Numbered from the stretch's first letter, positions 1 through 6,006 are shown. The stretch is 6,892 bases of DNA from Azonexaceae bacterium (GCA_009469685.1 SSTA01000217.1:1-6892); one strand, 5' to 3'. The notes: generated by a model from the sequence alone, not told the origin. Made by a program: numbers and translations.

Positions 1-1
1 C

Positions 2-586
2 CTCGCCGTCCTCGCCGCCTACCTTTTGGGGTCGGTGCCCTTCGCCGTGGTGGTGTCCCGCGCCTTCGGCATCGCCGATCCGCGCAGCTACGGATCGGGA
101 AACCCGGGCGCCACCAACGTGCTGCGCAGTGGCAACAAGAAAGCCGCCGTCCTCACCCTGCTCGGCGATGCCCTCAAGGGCTGGGTCGCGGTCTTTCTCG
201 CCCAAGGGGCGGGCCTATCGGACACTGCCGTCGGCCTGGTGGCCCTGGCCGTCTTTTTTGGCCATCTCTTCCCGGTTTTCCTCCGCTTCCGCGGCGGCAA
301 GGGCGTTGCCACCGCAGCGGGCGTACTCCTCGCCCTGGACTGGCCCATCGGCCTCGCCGTCCTCGCCACCTGGCTGGCCGTCGCCTTCGCCAGCCGCTAT
401 TCTTCCCTGGCCGCCGTCGTCGCCGCTGCGGCGGCGCCGCTCTACGTAGGCCTGAGCCGCCCGGTCGGCAACGAACTCCTCGTGGTCGGCATCCTCGCCC
501 TGGCCCTGATCGGCAAGCACTGGCCCAACATTCAGCGCCTGCTGGCCGGCCAGGAATCCAGGATAGGCGGCAAGAAGAAGGGCTGA
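2..586 (+). CDS. plsY: Glycerol-3-phosphate acyltransferase PlsY (5' partial)
   Basis: Integral membrane enzyme that transfers an acyl group from acyl-phosphate to glycerol-3-phosphate, giving lysophosphatidic acid, the first step of phospholipid synthesis. The reading frame is open to the left edge. Visible residues 1-194 begin just before the family's N-terminal YLLGS motif, so probably only about five to eight residues are missing; the TTG at 26 lies inside this motif and is not the start. The three PlsY signature loops are present: GSGNPGATN at visible residues 31-39, [15 protein letters not shown] at 87-101 (glycine-rich phosphate loop), and [13 protein letters not shown] at 171-183. Hydrophobic stretches between them fit the usual multi-span membrane topology, and the tail is basic (GGKKKG). 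Length matches the family (about 200 residues). It is followed by a 111-base gap before pepP. Seen: motifs and frame. Known: family function. Confidence 0.96.
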   Translation, partial: LAVLAAYLLGSVPFAVVVSRAFGIADPRSYGSGNPGATNVLRSGNKKAAVLTLLGDALKGWVAVFLAQGAGLSDTAVGLVALAVFFGHLFPVFLRFRGGKGVATAAGVLLALDWPIGLAVLATWLAVAFASRYSSLAAVVAAAAAPLYVGLSRPVGNELLVVGILALALIGKHWPNIQRLLAGQESRIGGKKKG

Positions 587-697
587 GCGTCCCGACCGAA
601 GCCGGGCGTCGCCGCCCCCCGCACCTCCGTGCCCGCCGGTAAACGGGTTTGGGCAGAATCGCCTTATCATTGGAATCCGGCCGCCTACCCCAGCCCC

Positions 698-1996
698 ATG
701 ACCCACGCCCACTATTCCGCCCGCCGCAAGCGCCTGCTGCATACCATCGGCGATGGCGTCGCCCTGGTCCCCACCGCCCCCGAGGTCATCCGCAATCGCG
801 ATGCCCATCACCCCTACCGGTTCGACAGCTACTTCTGGTATCTCACCGGATTCCCGGAGCCGGAGGCGGTCCTGGTGCTGGTCGGCGGGAAACGTCCCAA
901 GTCCATCCTTTTCTGCCGCGAGAAGAACGAGGAGCGGGAAATCTGGGACGGCTTCCGCTATGGCCCCAAGGCCGCCAAAGCCGCGTTCGGCTTCGATGCC
1001 GCCTTTCCGATCGGCGAACTCGACAAACGCCTGCCGGAACTGATGGCCGACCGGCCCAGCCTGTGGCACGCCATCGGTCACGATGCCGCCTGGGACGCCC
1101 GGGTCAGTCAAGCCCTCAATGCGGTCCGCGCCCAGGGCCGCGCCGGGGTTCGGGCGCCGCGCGCGATCCACGACCTGCGGGCCGAACTGGACGCCATGCG
1201 CCTGGTCAAGGATGCGTCCGAAGCCGAGACCCAGCGCCGGGCCGCCGACATTGCCAGCGCAGGCCATGCGCGCGCCATGCGGGCCTGTCGCCCCGGCATG
1301 GCGGAATACGAGCTGGAGGCGGAGCTGACCTACGAATTCCGCCGCCGGGGAGCCGATGCCCACGCCTACACGCCGATTGTCGCCGGGGGCGCCAACGCCT
1401 GCGTCCTGCATTACGTTTCCAACGACAAGCTGCTCAACGACAATACCCTGGTGTTGATCGACGCCGGTTGCGAAGTCCAGGGCTACGCCTCGGACATCAC
1501 CCGCAGTTTCCCGGTGAACGGCCGCTTCAATGCGGCTCAGAAGGACGTCTATGAAATCGTCCTGGCCGCCCAGGCGGCGGCCTTCGCTGCCATCGCCCCA
1601 GGCCGCCATTTCATGGAAGCCCACGAAGCCGCCCTGCGGGTCCTCACCCGGGGCCTGGTGGACCTGAAGCTTCTCAAGGGCGAGGTCGACAACCTTATCG
1701 ACAGCAAGGCCTACCAGCGTTTCTACATGCACCGCACCGGCCACTGGCTGGGTCTCGACGTCCACGATGCCGGCGATTACAAGATCGGCAACGACTGGAC
1801 TCCGCTGACCCCGGGAATGACCCTGACGGTAGAGCCTGGCCTCTACATCCGCCCTGCTGCCGGAATCCCGTCCGCCCTCGCCGGCATCGGCATCCGTATC
1901 GAGGACGACGTTCAGGTCACCGAGCAGGGCTGCGACGTCTATACCACCGCCCCCCGGACGGTGGCCGAAATCGAGGAGGTGATGCGTCGTGACTGA
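698..1996 (+). CDS. pepP: Xaa-Pro aminopeptidase (aminopeptidase P, M24B)
   Basis: Cytoplasmic metallopeptidase that removes an N-terminal residue preceding proline; 432 residues, close to the usual 430-445. I chose ATG 698 because the protein then begins MTHAHYSARRKRLL, the normal family N-terminus. An in-frame GTG at 629 would add 23 residues unlike the family. The AMP_N domain covers about residues 1-135 (TAPEVIRNRD, then YFWYLTGFPEPEA) and the pita-bread catalytic domain about 175-425. All five dinuclear-metal ligands are visible: D255 (IDAG), D266 (SDITRSFP), H349 (TGHWLGLDVHD), E379 (TVEPGLY) and E402 (IRIEDDV), spaced almost exactly as in the E. coli enzyme. There is no signal peptide. 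Its end overlaps ubiH by 8 bases, as part of the pepP-ubiH pairing known in many proteobacteria. I found no convincing promoter or Shine-Dalgarno upstream. Confidence 0.96.
   Translation: MTHAHYSARRKRLLHTIGDGVALVPTAPEVIRNRDAHHPYRFDSYFWYLTGFPEPEAVLVLVGGKRPKSILFCREKNEEREIWDGFRYGPKAAKAAFGFDAAFPIGELDKRLPELMADRPSLWHAIGHDAAWDARVSQALNAVRAQGRAGVRAPRAIHDLRAELDAMRLVKDASEAETQRRAADIASAGHARAMRACRPGMAEYELEAELTYEFRRRGADAHAYTPIVAGGANACVLHYVSNDKLLNDNTLVLIDAGCEVQGYASDITRSFPVNGRFNAAQKDVYEIVLAAQAAAFAAIAPGRHFMEAHEAALRVLTRGLVDLKLLKGEVDNLIDSKAYQRFYMHRTGHWLGLDVHDAGDYKIGNDWTPLTPGMTLTVEPGLYIRPAAGIPSALAGIGIRIEDDVQVTEQGCDVYTTAPRTVAEIEEVMRRD
1973..1982 (+). promoter_or_regulatory. Strong Shine-Dalgarno for ubiH inside pepP
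   Basis: The sequence GAGGAGGTGA lies in the last codons of pepP and is almost fully complementary to the 16S anti-Shine-Dalgarno. AGGAGG ends 9 bases before the GTG at 1989. This fixes the ubiH start at GTG 1989, since the nearby ATG at 1982 is in the pepP frame, and implies translation of ubiH coupled to termination of pepP. Confidence 0.8.
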
Positions 1997-3122
1997 ACCC
2001 GTCGATATCCTGATCGTCGGCGCCGGGCCGGTAGGCATGACCCTGGCCCTCGCCCTGGCCGCCGGTCCCCATACCGTGCGCCTGCTCGAACGCCGCCCCC
2101 TCTCCGCCCAGGCGGGCGACCCGCGCGCCCTCGCCCTCTCCCACGGCGCGCGGCAATTGCTCGAACCGCTGGGCGCCTGGCCAGCCCGGGCGGCGACCCC
2201 TATCGAGACCATCCACGTTTCCCAGCGGGGCGGATTCGGCCGCACCGTCATGAATGGCGCCGACTACGCCTTGCCGGCCCTGGGCTACGTCCTGCGCTAC
2301 CGCGATCTGGCGTCCGCCCTGAGTGCCCGACTGCCCGTCGGCAGCGTGATGGAAGAGGCCTCGATCCTGGACATCCGCCCTGCTGCAGACGGTGTCCCGG
2401 TAACGCTCCGCCAGGCCGGCGAAACCCGCACCATCGTTGCGAAAGTGCTGGTCCATGCGGAGGGGACTCCGGGCGACGAAGCGGGGGTCTCGGTCAGCGA
2501 TTATCGGCAGCATGCCGTGGTCGCCGAGGTCACCCCCCGACCCGGGCACGGACGCCGCGCCTGGGAGCGCTTCACTCCGGACGGTCCCCTGGCCCTGCTG
2601 CCGCTGGGAGACGAATATTCGGTGGTCTTTACCCTCCCTCCGGAGAAAGCCGATCGCATCATGGCCCTCGACGACGCGGGTTTCATCGCCGCCCTGCAGG
2701 ACCAGTTCGGCCCGCGGATTGCGTTCTCCTCCCCCGGTCCCCGCAGCCGCTTTCCCCTTGCACTGCGCCTGCGGGACAAAGTCGCCGACGGCCGCCAGGT
2801 CTGGATAGGCAATACCGCCCAGACCCTGCACCCCGTTTCCGGCCAGGGTTTCAATCTGGGTCTGCGCGATGCCCGGGAGCTGGCCACGGCCCTGCTCGAC
2901 CAGGGCCCCGATCCCGCAACCCTCGCGGCCCATGCCCGCAAGCGCCAGTTCGACCGCCGCGGCGGCGCCTTGTTCACCGACGGCATCGTACGCGCCTTTT
3001 CCAACGATTTTCCGCCTCTCCGCTTGGCCCGGGGTCTCGGTTTGCTCGCCCTCGATCTCTGCCCGCCAGCCCGGCATTTCGTCGCCAAGCGCATGATCTG
3101 GGGCGCCCGGGCGTGGCCGTAA
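1989..3122 (+). CDS. ubiH: UbiH-type FAD-dependent ubiquinone-biosynthesis hydroxylase
   Basis: Flavin monooxygenase of the UbiH/UbiF/UbiI family, which hydroxylates the prenylated aromatic ring during aerobic ubiquinone synthesis; UbiH classically acts on 2-octaprenyl-6-methoxyphenol. It has 377 residues, slightly shorter than E. coli UbiH (about 392). Visible features are the Rossmann dinucleotide motif GAGPVG at 11-16 with acidic E34/R35 after the second strand, WERFTPDGPLALLPLG in the middle domain, and the flavin-phosphate motif GNTAQTLHPVSGQGFNLG at 274-291, in the GN form typical of UbiH. The usual ADG motif reads AEG at 157-159 and lacks the usual downstream Ser/Arg. It starts at GTG, overlapping pepP by 8 bases. 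Regioselectivity (C4 versus C5 or C1) cannot be fixed from sequence alone because family members differ between lineages. Confidence 0.92.
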   Translation: MTEPVDILIVGAGPVGMTLALALAAGPHTVRLLERRPLSAQAGDPRALALSHGARQLLEPLGAWPARAATPIETIHVSQRGGFGRTVMNGADYALPALGYVLRYRDLASALSARLPVGSVMEEASILDIRPAADGVPVTLRQAGETRTIVAKVLVHAEGTPGDEAGVSVSDYRQHAVVAEVTPRPGHGRRAWERFTPDGPLALLPLGDEYSVVFTLPPEKADRIMALDDAGFIAALQDQFGPRIAFSSPGPRSRFPLALRLRDKVADGRQVWIGNTAQTLHPVSGQGFNLGLRDARELATALLDQGPDPATLAAHARKRQFDRRGGALFTDGIVRAFSNDFPPLRLARGLGLLALDLCPPARHFVAKRMIWGARAWP

Positions 3123-3201
3123 CGGGTTCCGGGACTTGAAAGGCGAAAGGTGGCGGCTCCCCGAGCCTCCCACACTCTCCTCGCCAGCTTCCGCTCAAGC
3201 C

Positions 3202-4077
3202 ATGCTCCCCCTCCAGGCCTGGTTCCTCGCGCTACGCCCCAAGACCCTCACGGTCTCCCTATCGCCGGTCATCCTGGGCACTGCCGTGGCTTGGCACTTT
3301 CAGGGACACCTGCTGTGGGGCCCCTTGCTGGCCGCCATTGCCGCTGCGGCCCTGATCCAGGTCGGCACCAATCTGTTCAACGACGTGGGCGACTACCTGC
3401 GCGGCACCGACACTCCGGATCGTCTGGGCCCTCCCCGGGCCACCGCCCAGGGCTGGCTGACGCCCGCCCAGGTCAAGGCCGGCGCCTGGCTGGCCTTCGC
3501 CCTTGCCCTGCTCTGCGGCTTCTATCTGGCACGGCACGGCGGCTGGCCCATCGTCTTCATCGGCCTCGCCTCCCTGGCCGCCGGCTGGGCCTACACCGGC
3601 GGCCCTTTCCCCATCGCCTACCGGCCCCTCGGAGAAGTCTTCGTGTGGGTCTTCTTCGGGCTGGTCGCCGTCGGCGGCAGCTACTACCTGCAAACCCTCG
3701 CCCTGGGCTCTTCGGCCTTGATCGCCGGCAGTCTCATCGGCATCCATGCTGCGGCGGTGATCACCGTCAATAACTACCGGGACCTGGACGGCGACGCCAG
3801 GAGCGGCAAGAACACCCTGGCGGTGATCATGGGCAGGCCGGCAACGCAACGCGTCTATCAGGTCGAGATGCTCGCTCCCTACCTGGGCCTTTGCGCCCTG
3901 ATACCGGACCTGGGTCCCGCCGCAGCCCTGCCGCTCCTCTCTCTTCCGGCCAGTCTCGTCCTCGTCCGCCGTTTCCGCCAGACCGCTCCGGGCCCCATCT
4001 TCAACACGCTGCTGGCCCAGACCGCCGGCCTGCAATTGCTTTTCGCCCTGCTGCTTGCCGCGGCTTTCGTTTTTTAG
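3202..4077 (+). CDS. menA: MenA-type UbiA-superfamily prenyltransferase (putative DHNA polyprenyltransferase)
   Basis: Multi-span membrane prenyltransferase, 291 residues, with about eight to nine hydrophobic helices. By family it would join a polyprenyl diphosphate to 1,4-dihydroxy-2-naphthoate, making demethylmenaquinone. ATG 3202 gives the typical start MLPLQAWFLALRPKTL; the TTG at 3136 would add a polar, unfamiliar 22-residue leader. The first prenyl-diphosphate/Mg motif is NLFNDVGDYLRG at 57-68, followed by TDTPDRLGPPRA. The second is NNYRDLDGDARSGK at 190-203. The middle segment TGGPFPIAYRPLGE and the following FFGLVAVGGSYYLQ are MenA-like rather than UbiA-like. It lies 79 bases after ubiH with no clear Shine-Dalgarno. 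No other menaquinone gene is in the window, so the exact aromatic substrate is inferred. It could be a MenA paralogue with another acceptor. Confidence 0.82.
   Translation: MLPLQAWFLALRPKTLTVSLSPVILGTAVAWHFQGHLLWGPLLAAIAAAALIQVGTNLFNDVGDYLRGTDTPDRLGPPRATAQGWLTPAQVKAGAWLAFALALLCGFYLARHGGWPIVFIGLASLAAGWAYTGGPFPIAYRPLGEVFVWVFFGLVAVGGSYYLQTLALGSSALIAGSLIGIHAAAVITVNNYRDLDGDARSGKNTLAVIMGRPATQRVYQVEMLAPYLGLCALIPDLGPAAALPLLSLPASLVLVRRFRQTAPGPIFNTLLAQTAGLQLLFALLLAAAFVF
4050..4075 (+). terminator. Possible weak intrinsic terminator overlapping the 3' end of menA
   Basis: GCTGC at 4050-4054 can pair with GCGGC at 4060-4064 (one G-U pair) around a 5-base loop. It is followed directly by TTTCGTTTTTT (4065-4075), which has nine T in eleven bases. 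The stem is short and inside the coding end of menA, and the T-run also encodes Phe codons, so this may be coincidental. Confidence 0.25.
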
Positions 4078-4141
4078 CCAAGTCATATTCGCGCCCACGC
4101 TTCCGTGGCAAGCTGACCCCCATCTCCGCCTCCCGGACAGC

Positions 4142-4147
4142 AAAGGA
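4142..4147 (+). promoter_or_regulatory. Shine-Dalgarno deciding the GTG start of the small conserved gene
   Basis: AAAGGA ends 6 bases before GTG 4154. The same frame extends upstream to 4055, but those codons lie partly over the menA end and encode unremarkable sequence. This ribosome binding site and the protein start MTIANFADLLQAA support GTG 4154. Confidence 0.65.
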
Positions 4148-4153
4148 CAATCC

Positions 4154-4558
4154 GTGACCATCGCCAATTTCGCCGACCTCCTGCAGGCAGCACGCCAGCA
4201 ACCCGACCCGCAGCGCCTGCTCTTCGTCTTCGCCCGCGCCGAATTGCCCGAAGACGCCACCGAAGACGAGGCCCGGCGATTCGCCAGCGGGCTCGGGGGT
4301 GCCCTGGCCCCCATCATGTTCGTGGATAAGAAGATCGACGAGATCAACAGCTTCGCAGACTTGGTCGAGGAGTCCCGGCACACCGGCCAGACCTGGGACA
4401 TGGTCTTTGTCGGCTGCCTCGGCGGGCGTGGAGGCCGGGAACCCGGCGACGACGAGGCGCAACACGGCCTGGAGACCATGGTCAAGTCGGTGCAGATGGG
4501 TCAGTTCTCCCATCTGCTCGCCTATCGTGCCAACGGGGAGCAAGTGGCTTTCTCCTGA
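4154..4558 (+). CDS. Small conserved protein of unknown function (134 residues)
   Basis: Acidic 134-residue cytoplasmic protein with no signal peptide or membrane segment. It has an N-terminal helix-like stretch (ANFADLLQAARQQ) and then alternating strand-like segments: RLLFVFARAELP, ALAPIMFVDKKIDEI, TWDMVFVGCLGGRGG and SHLLAYRANGEQVAFS. This suggests a compact alpha/beta fold. From memory, homologues occur widely in betaproteobacteria and are often labelled 'ribonucleotide reductase subunit alpha'. Nothing here supports that name: real class I alpha subunits are many times longer, and no catalytic cysteine set is present (the only cysteine is in VFVGCLGG). The start is set by a Shine-Dalgarno 6 bases upstream of GTG. 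It lies 76 bases after menA and 90 bases before dusB, on the same strand. I do not know its function. Confidence 0.8.
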   Translation: MTIANFADLLQAARQQPDPQRLLFVFARAELPEDATEDEARRFASGLGGALAPIMFVDKKIDEINSFADLVEESRHTGQTWDMVFVGCLGGRGGREPGDDEAQHGLETMVKSVQMGQFSHLLAYRANGEQVAFS

Positions 4559-4577
4559 ATGCCTGGGGCGGCGGCCT

Positions 4578-4592
4578 GAATATTTTTTAAGC
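4578..4592 (+). promoter_or_regulatory. Predicted Fis binding site in the dusB-fis promoter
   Basis: The 15-base sequence GAATATTTTTTAAGC, centred at 4585, satisfies the Fis consensus: G at -7, C at +7, pyrimidine at -4, A at -3, an all-T centre, T at +3 and purine at +4. It covers the expected -35 region of the promoter with its -10 at 4604-4609, a position where bound Fis would compete with RNA polymerase. Autorepression is known for E. coli fis; its operation here is inference. Confidence 0.45.
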
Positions 4593-4609
4593 GCCTTTTC
4601 CGGTAAAAT
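4581..4609 (+). promoter_or_regulatory. Probable sigma-70 promoter for dusB-fis
   Basis: A good -10 element, TAAAAT (4604-4609), is preceded by CGG and by an AT-rich tract (4579-4590) that stands out in this GC-rich DNA. The hexamer 17 bases upstream (TATTTT, 4581-4586) is a poor -35, so the promoter may rely on UP-like contacts or activators. Transcription would start near 4616, leaving a leader of about 33 bases before the dusB ATG. Confidence 0.5.
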
Positions 4610-4648
4610 TAGCGGCTTCCCCCGCTCAACACCGGCCGCCGCTCGTCC

Positions 4649-5668
4649 ATGGATTTCCTCGGCTTCAAGCTCCGCAACAACCTCTTCGTCGCGCCCATGG
4701 CCGGGGTCACCGATCGCCCCTTCCGCCAGCTCTGCAAGAAGATGGGGGCGGGATTGGCAGTTTCCGAGATGGTCACGTCGAACTCGCTGCTCTATGGCAG
4801 CGCCAAGACCTTGCGACGGGCCAACCACGAGGGGGAAGTCGCCCCCGTTTCAGTCCAGATCGCGGGAGCCGACCCGAAAATGATGGCCGAGGCGGCCCGG
4901 CACAACGCAGCAAACGGCGCCCAGATCATCGACATCAACATGGGCTGCCCGGCCAAGAAGGTCTGCAACGTCATGGCCGGCTCGGCCCTCATGCAGAACG
5001 AAAAGCTGGTCGGCGACATCCTCGACGCAGTCGTCGCGGCGGTTCCGGACACCCCGGTGACGCTCAAATTCCGCACCGGCTGGAATCTGGCCAACCGGAA
5101 CGCCCCGACCATCGCCCGCATGGCCGAAAACGCCGGAATTCGCGCCGTGGCGATCCATGGCCGCACCCGCTGCCAGCAATACACCGGCGAAGCCGAGTAC
5201 GACACCATCGCCGCCGTGAAAACCCTGGTGAAGATTCCGGTCATCGCCAACGGCGACATCAACACTCCCGAGAAAGCCCAGCAGGTCCTCGCTCGCACCG
5301 GCGCCGACGGCCTCATGATCGGCCGTGCCGCCCAGGGCCGCCCCTGGCTTTTCCGGGAAATCGAACATTACCTGAAGACCGGCGAGCATCTGGCACCGGC
5401 CCGGGTCGATGAAATCCACGGGATTCTGCAGGAGCACCTCGAAGATCTGTACGCCTTCTACGGGCTGGAAACGGGTTTTCGCGTGGCCAGAAAACACATC
5501 GCGTGGTACACGAAGGGATTGGCAGGTTCAGCCGCCTTCCGTCATTACATGAACCAATTGCCCAGCATCGAACTGCAGCGTCAGGCCGTGAACGACTTCT
5601 TTTACGACCTCGCCCGACAGTCCGAGCATCTGCAATATATCAACATACGGGAGGAGTTGGCGGCATGA
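4649..5668 (+). CDS. dusB: tRNA-dihydrouridine synthase DusB
   Basis: FMN-dependent oxidoreductase that reduces specific uridines in the tRNA D-loop to dihydrouridine. It has 339 residues, slightly longer than E. coli DusB (321). ATG 4649 gives MDFLGFKLRNNLFVAPMAG, aligning with the family start, although no clear Shine-Dalgarno precedes it. The TIM-barrel FMN domain contains APMAGVTDRPFRQLC (15-29), SEMVTSNSLLYG, and the catalytic cysteine C100 in NMGCPAKKV. FMN or substrate contacts are K140 (VTLKFRTGW) and H170 (HGRTRCQQY), followed by IPVIANGDI and GADGLMIGRAAQGRPWLF near the barrel end. A helical tRNA-binding C-terminal domain follows. Its TGA overlaps the fis ATG (ATGA), the widely conserved dusB-fis operon. 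It is likely transcribed from the promoter at 4581-4609. Confidence 0.96.
   Translation: MDFLGFKLRNNLFVAPMAGVTDRPFRQLCKKMGAGLAVSEMVTSNSLLYGSAKTLRRANHEGEVAPVSVQIAGADPKMMAEAARHNAANGAQIIDINMGCPAKKVCNVMAGSALMQNEKLVGDILDAVVAAVPDTPVTLKFRTGWNLANRNAPTIARMAENAGIRAVAIHGRTRCQQYTGEAEYDTIAAVKTLVKIPVIANGDINTPEKAQQVLARTGADGLMIGRAAQGRPWLFREIEHYLKTGEHLAPARVDEIHGILQEHLEDLYAFYGLETGFRVARKHIAWYTKGLAGSAAFRHYMNQLPSIELQRQAVNDFFYDLARQSEHLQYINIREELAA
5650..5656 (+). promoter_or_regulatory. Shine-Dalgarno for fis inside dusB
   Basis: GGAGGAG lies within the final dusB codons, with GGAGG ending 10 bases before the fis ATG at 5665. It supports that start over in-frame upstream codons such as GTG 5503, which lie wholly within dusB and would encode non-Fis sequence. 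Confidence 0.7.
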
Positions 5669-5898
5669 GCCAACAGGACATATCGGCGTGCGTCGTGGGC
5701 GCCCTGGAGCAGTATTTTCACGACCTGGATGGGGAAAAACCGGCTGCAATTTATGACATGGTACTAAAAAGCGTGGAGAAACCCATGCTTCAGGTCGTGC
5801 TCACCAAAGCCGGCGGCAATCAGACCCTGGCGGCGGATATGCTCGGAATCAATCGCAACACTCTGCGCAAGAAGCTCACCGAATACCAATTGCTCTGA
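5665..5898 (+). CDS. fis: DNA-binding protein Fis (short form)
   Basis: Homodimeric nucleoid-associated protein that bends DNA and regulates growth-linked promoters. It has 77 residues, against 98 in E. coli. From residue 13 (ALEQYFHDL) onward it aligns without gaps to E. coli Fis residues 34-98. The helix-turn-helix GGNQTLAADMLGINRNTLRK (50-69) is nearly identical, with the DNA-contacting N63-R64-N65-T66-L67-R68-K69-K70 run intact. The E. coli N-terminal beta-hairpin arms, used to activate DNA invertases, are essentially absent, so this form likely acts only as a DNA binder and regulator. The start overlaps the dusB stop by 4 bases. The gene has several AT-rich codons unusual in this window (GTA, CTA, AAA around 5761). 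A matching Fis site lies in the operon promoter. Confidence 0.95.
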   Translation: MSQQDISACVVGALEQYFHDLDGEKPAAIYDMVLKSVEKPMLQVVLTKAGGNQTLAADMLGINRNTLRKKLTEYQLL

Positions 5899-5902
5899 CG
5901 GC

Positions 5903-5930
5903 AGGATTCGGGACTCAGGTTTGAGGATTG
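5903..5930 (+). repeat. Degenerate 7-base tandem repeat downstream of fis
   Basis: Four consecutive 7-base units are visible: AGGATTC, GGGACTC, AGGTTTG and AGGATTG, approximate consensus RGGAYTS. They begin 5 bases after the fis stop and resemble the GGGATTC-like dispersed intergenic repeats found in some GC-rich proteobacteria. The last two units form the left arm of the inverted repeat described next. Confidence 0.5.
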
Positions 5931-5999
5931 AGCGAACCCGGCCCCCCGGCAGCCTTCATCTCCACCTCAACTTTCTGATTTTTCGATCCTAAACCCTGA
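5915..5999. repeat. Imperfect inverted repeat spanning the fis-purH gap
   Basis: TCAGGTTTGAGGATTG (5915-5930) is nearly complementary to CGATCCTAAACCCTGA (5984-5999). In RNA this gives 15 pairs, one of them G-U, with single bulges at G5923 and C5994, closing a 53-base loop. The loop contains a C-rich stretch (5937-5949) and a pyrimidine-rich stretch (5954-5983). The right arm ends 7 bases before the purH ATG and no T-run follows, so it does not look like an intrinsic terminator. It may be a dispersed palindromic repeat or a leader structure affecting purH. Confidence 0.5.
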
Positions 6000-6006
6000 T
6001 TTCCCC

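Noticed and set aside
604..617. GGGCG/CGCCC hairpin after plsY as a terminator
   Set aside because: The stem is only 5 bp and is followed by C rather than T residues, so it lacks the features of an intrinsic terminator.
649..670. Possible pepP promoter (CAGAAT at 654-659 or TATCAT at 665-670)
   Set aside because: Neither -10-like hexamer has an acceptable -35 at 16-18 bases, so I cannot support a promoter here.
629..697. GTG 629 as the start of pepP
   Set aside because: The extra 23 residues are unlike PepP N-termini, whereas ATG 698 gives the standard start. The segment looks like untranslated leader.
215..2251. 678-codon open frame on the minus strand across plsY, pepP and ubiH
   Set aside because: It is antisense to three well-supported genes, has low-complexity Gly/Ala/Arg/Val-rich composition and no recognisable domain. 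Long antisense frames are expected in GC-rich DNA.
3155..3167. GGCTC/GAGCC hairpin between ubiH and menA
   Set aside because: It has a 5-bp stem with a 3-base loop and no T-run. It is too small to call a terminator or regulatory structure.
1917..3173. 418-codon minus-strand open frame opposite ubiH
   Set aside because: It mirrors the codon bias of ubiH, shows no family motif and has no plausible start context.
4055..4153. Longer N-terminus for the small conserved protein starting at 4055
   Set aside because: It overlaps the menA end, gives unremarkable sequence, and bypasses the well-placed AAAGGA and GTG 4154.
4561..4588. Intrinsic terminator upstream of dusB using the T-run at 4583-4588
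   Set aside because: The preceding GC-rich bases form only a 3-bp stem. The T-run is better explained as promoter or Fis-site sequence.
3259..4828. Minus-strand open frames of 408 and 275 codons opposite menA, the small gene and dusB
   Set aside because: They overlap genes with clear motifs and have compositions typical of antisense shadows.
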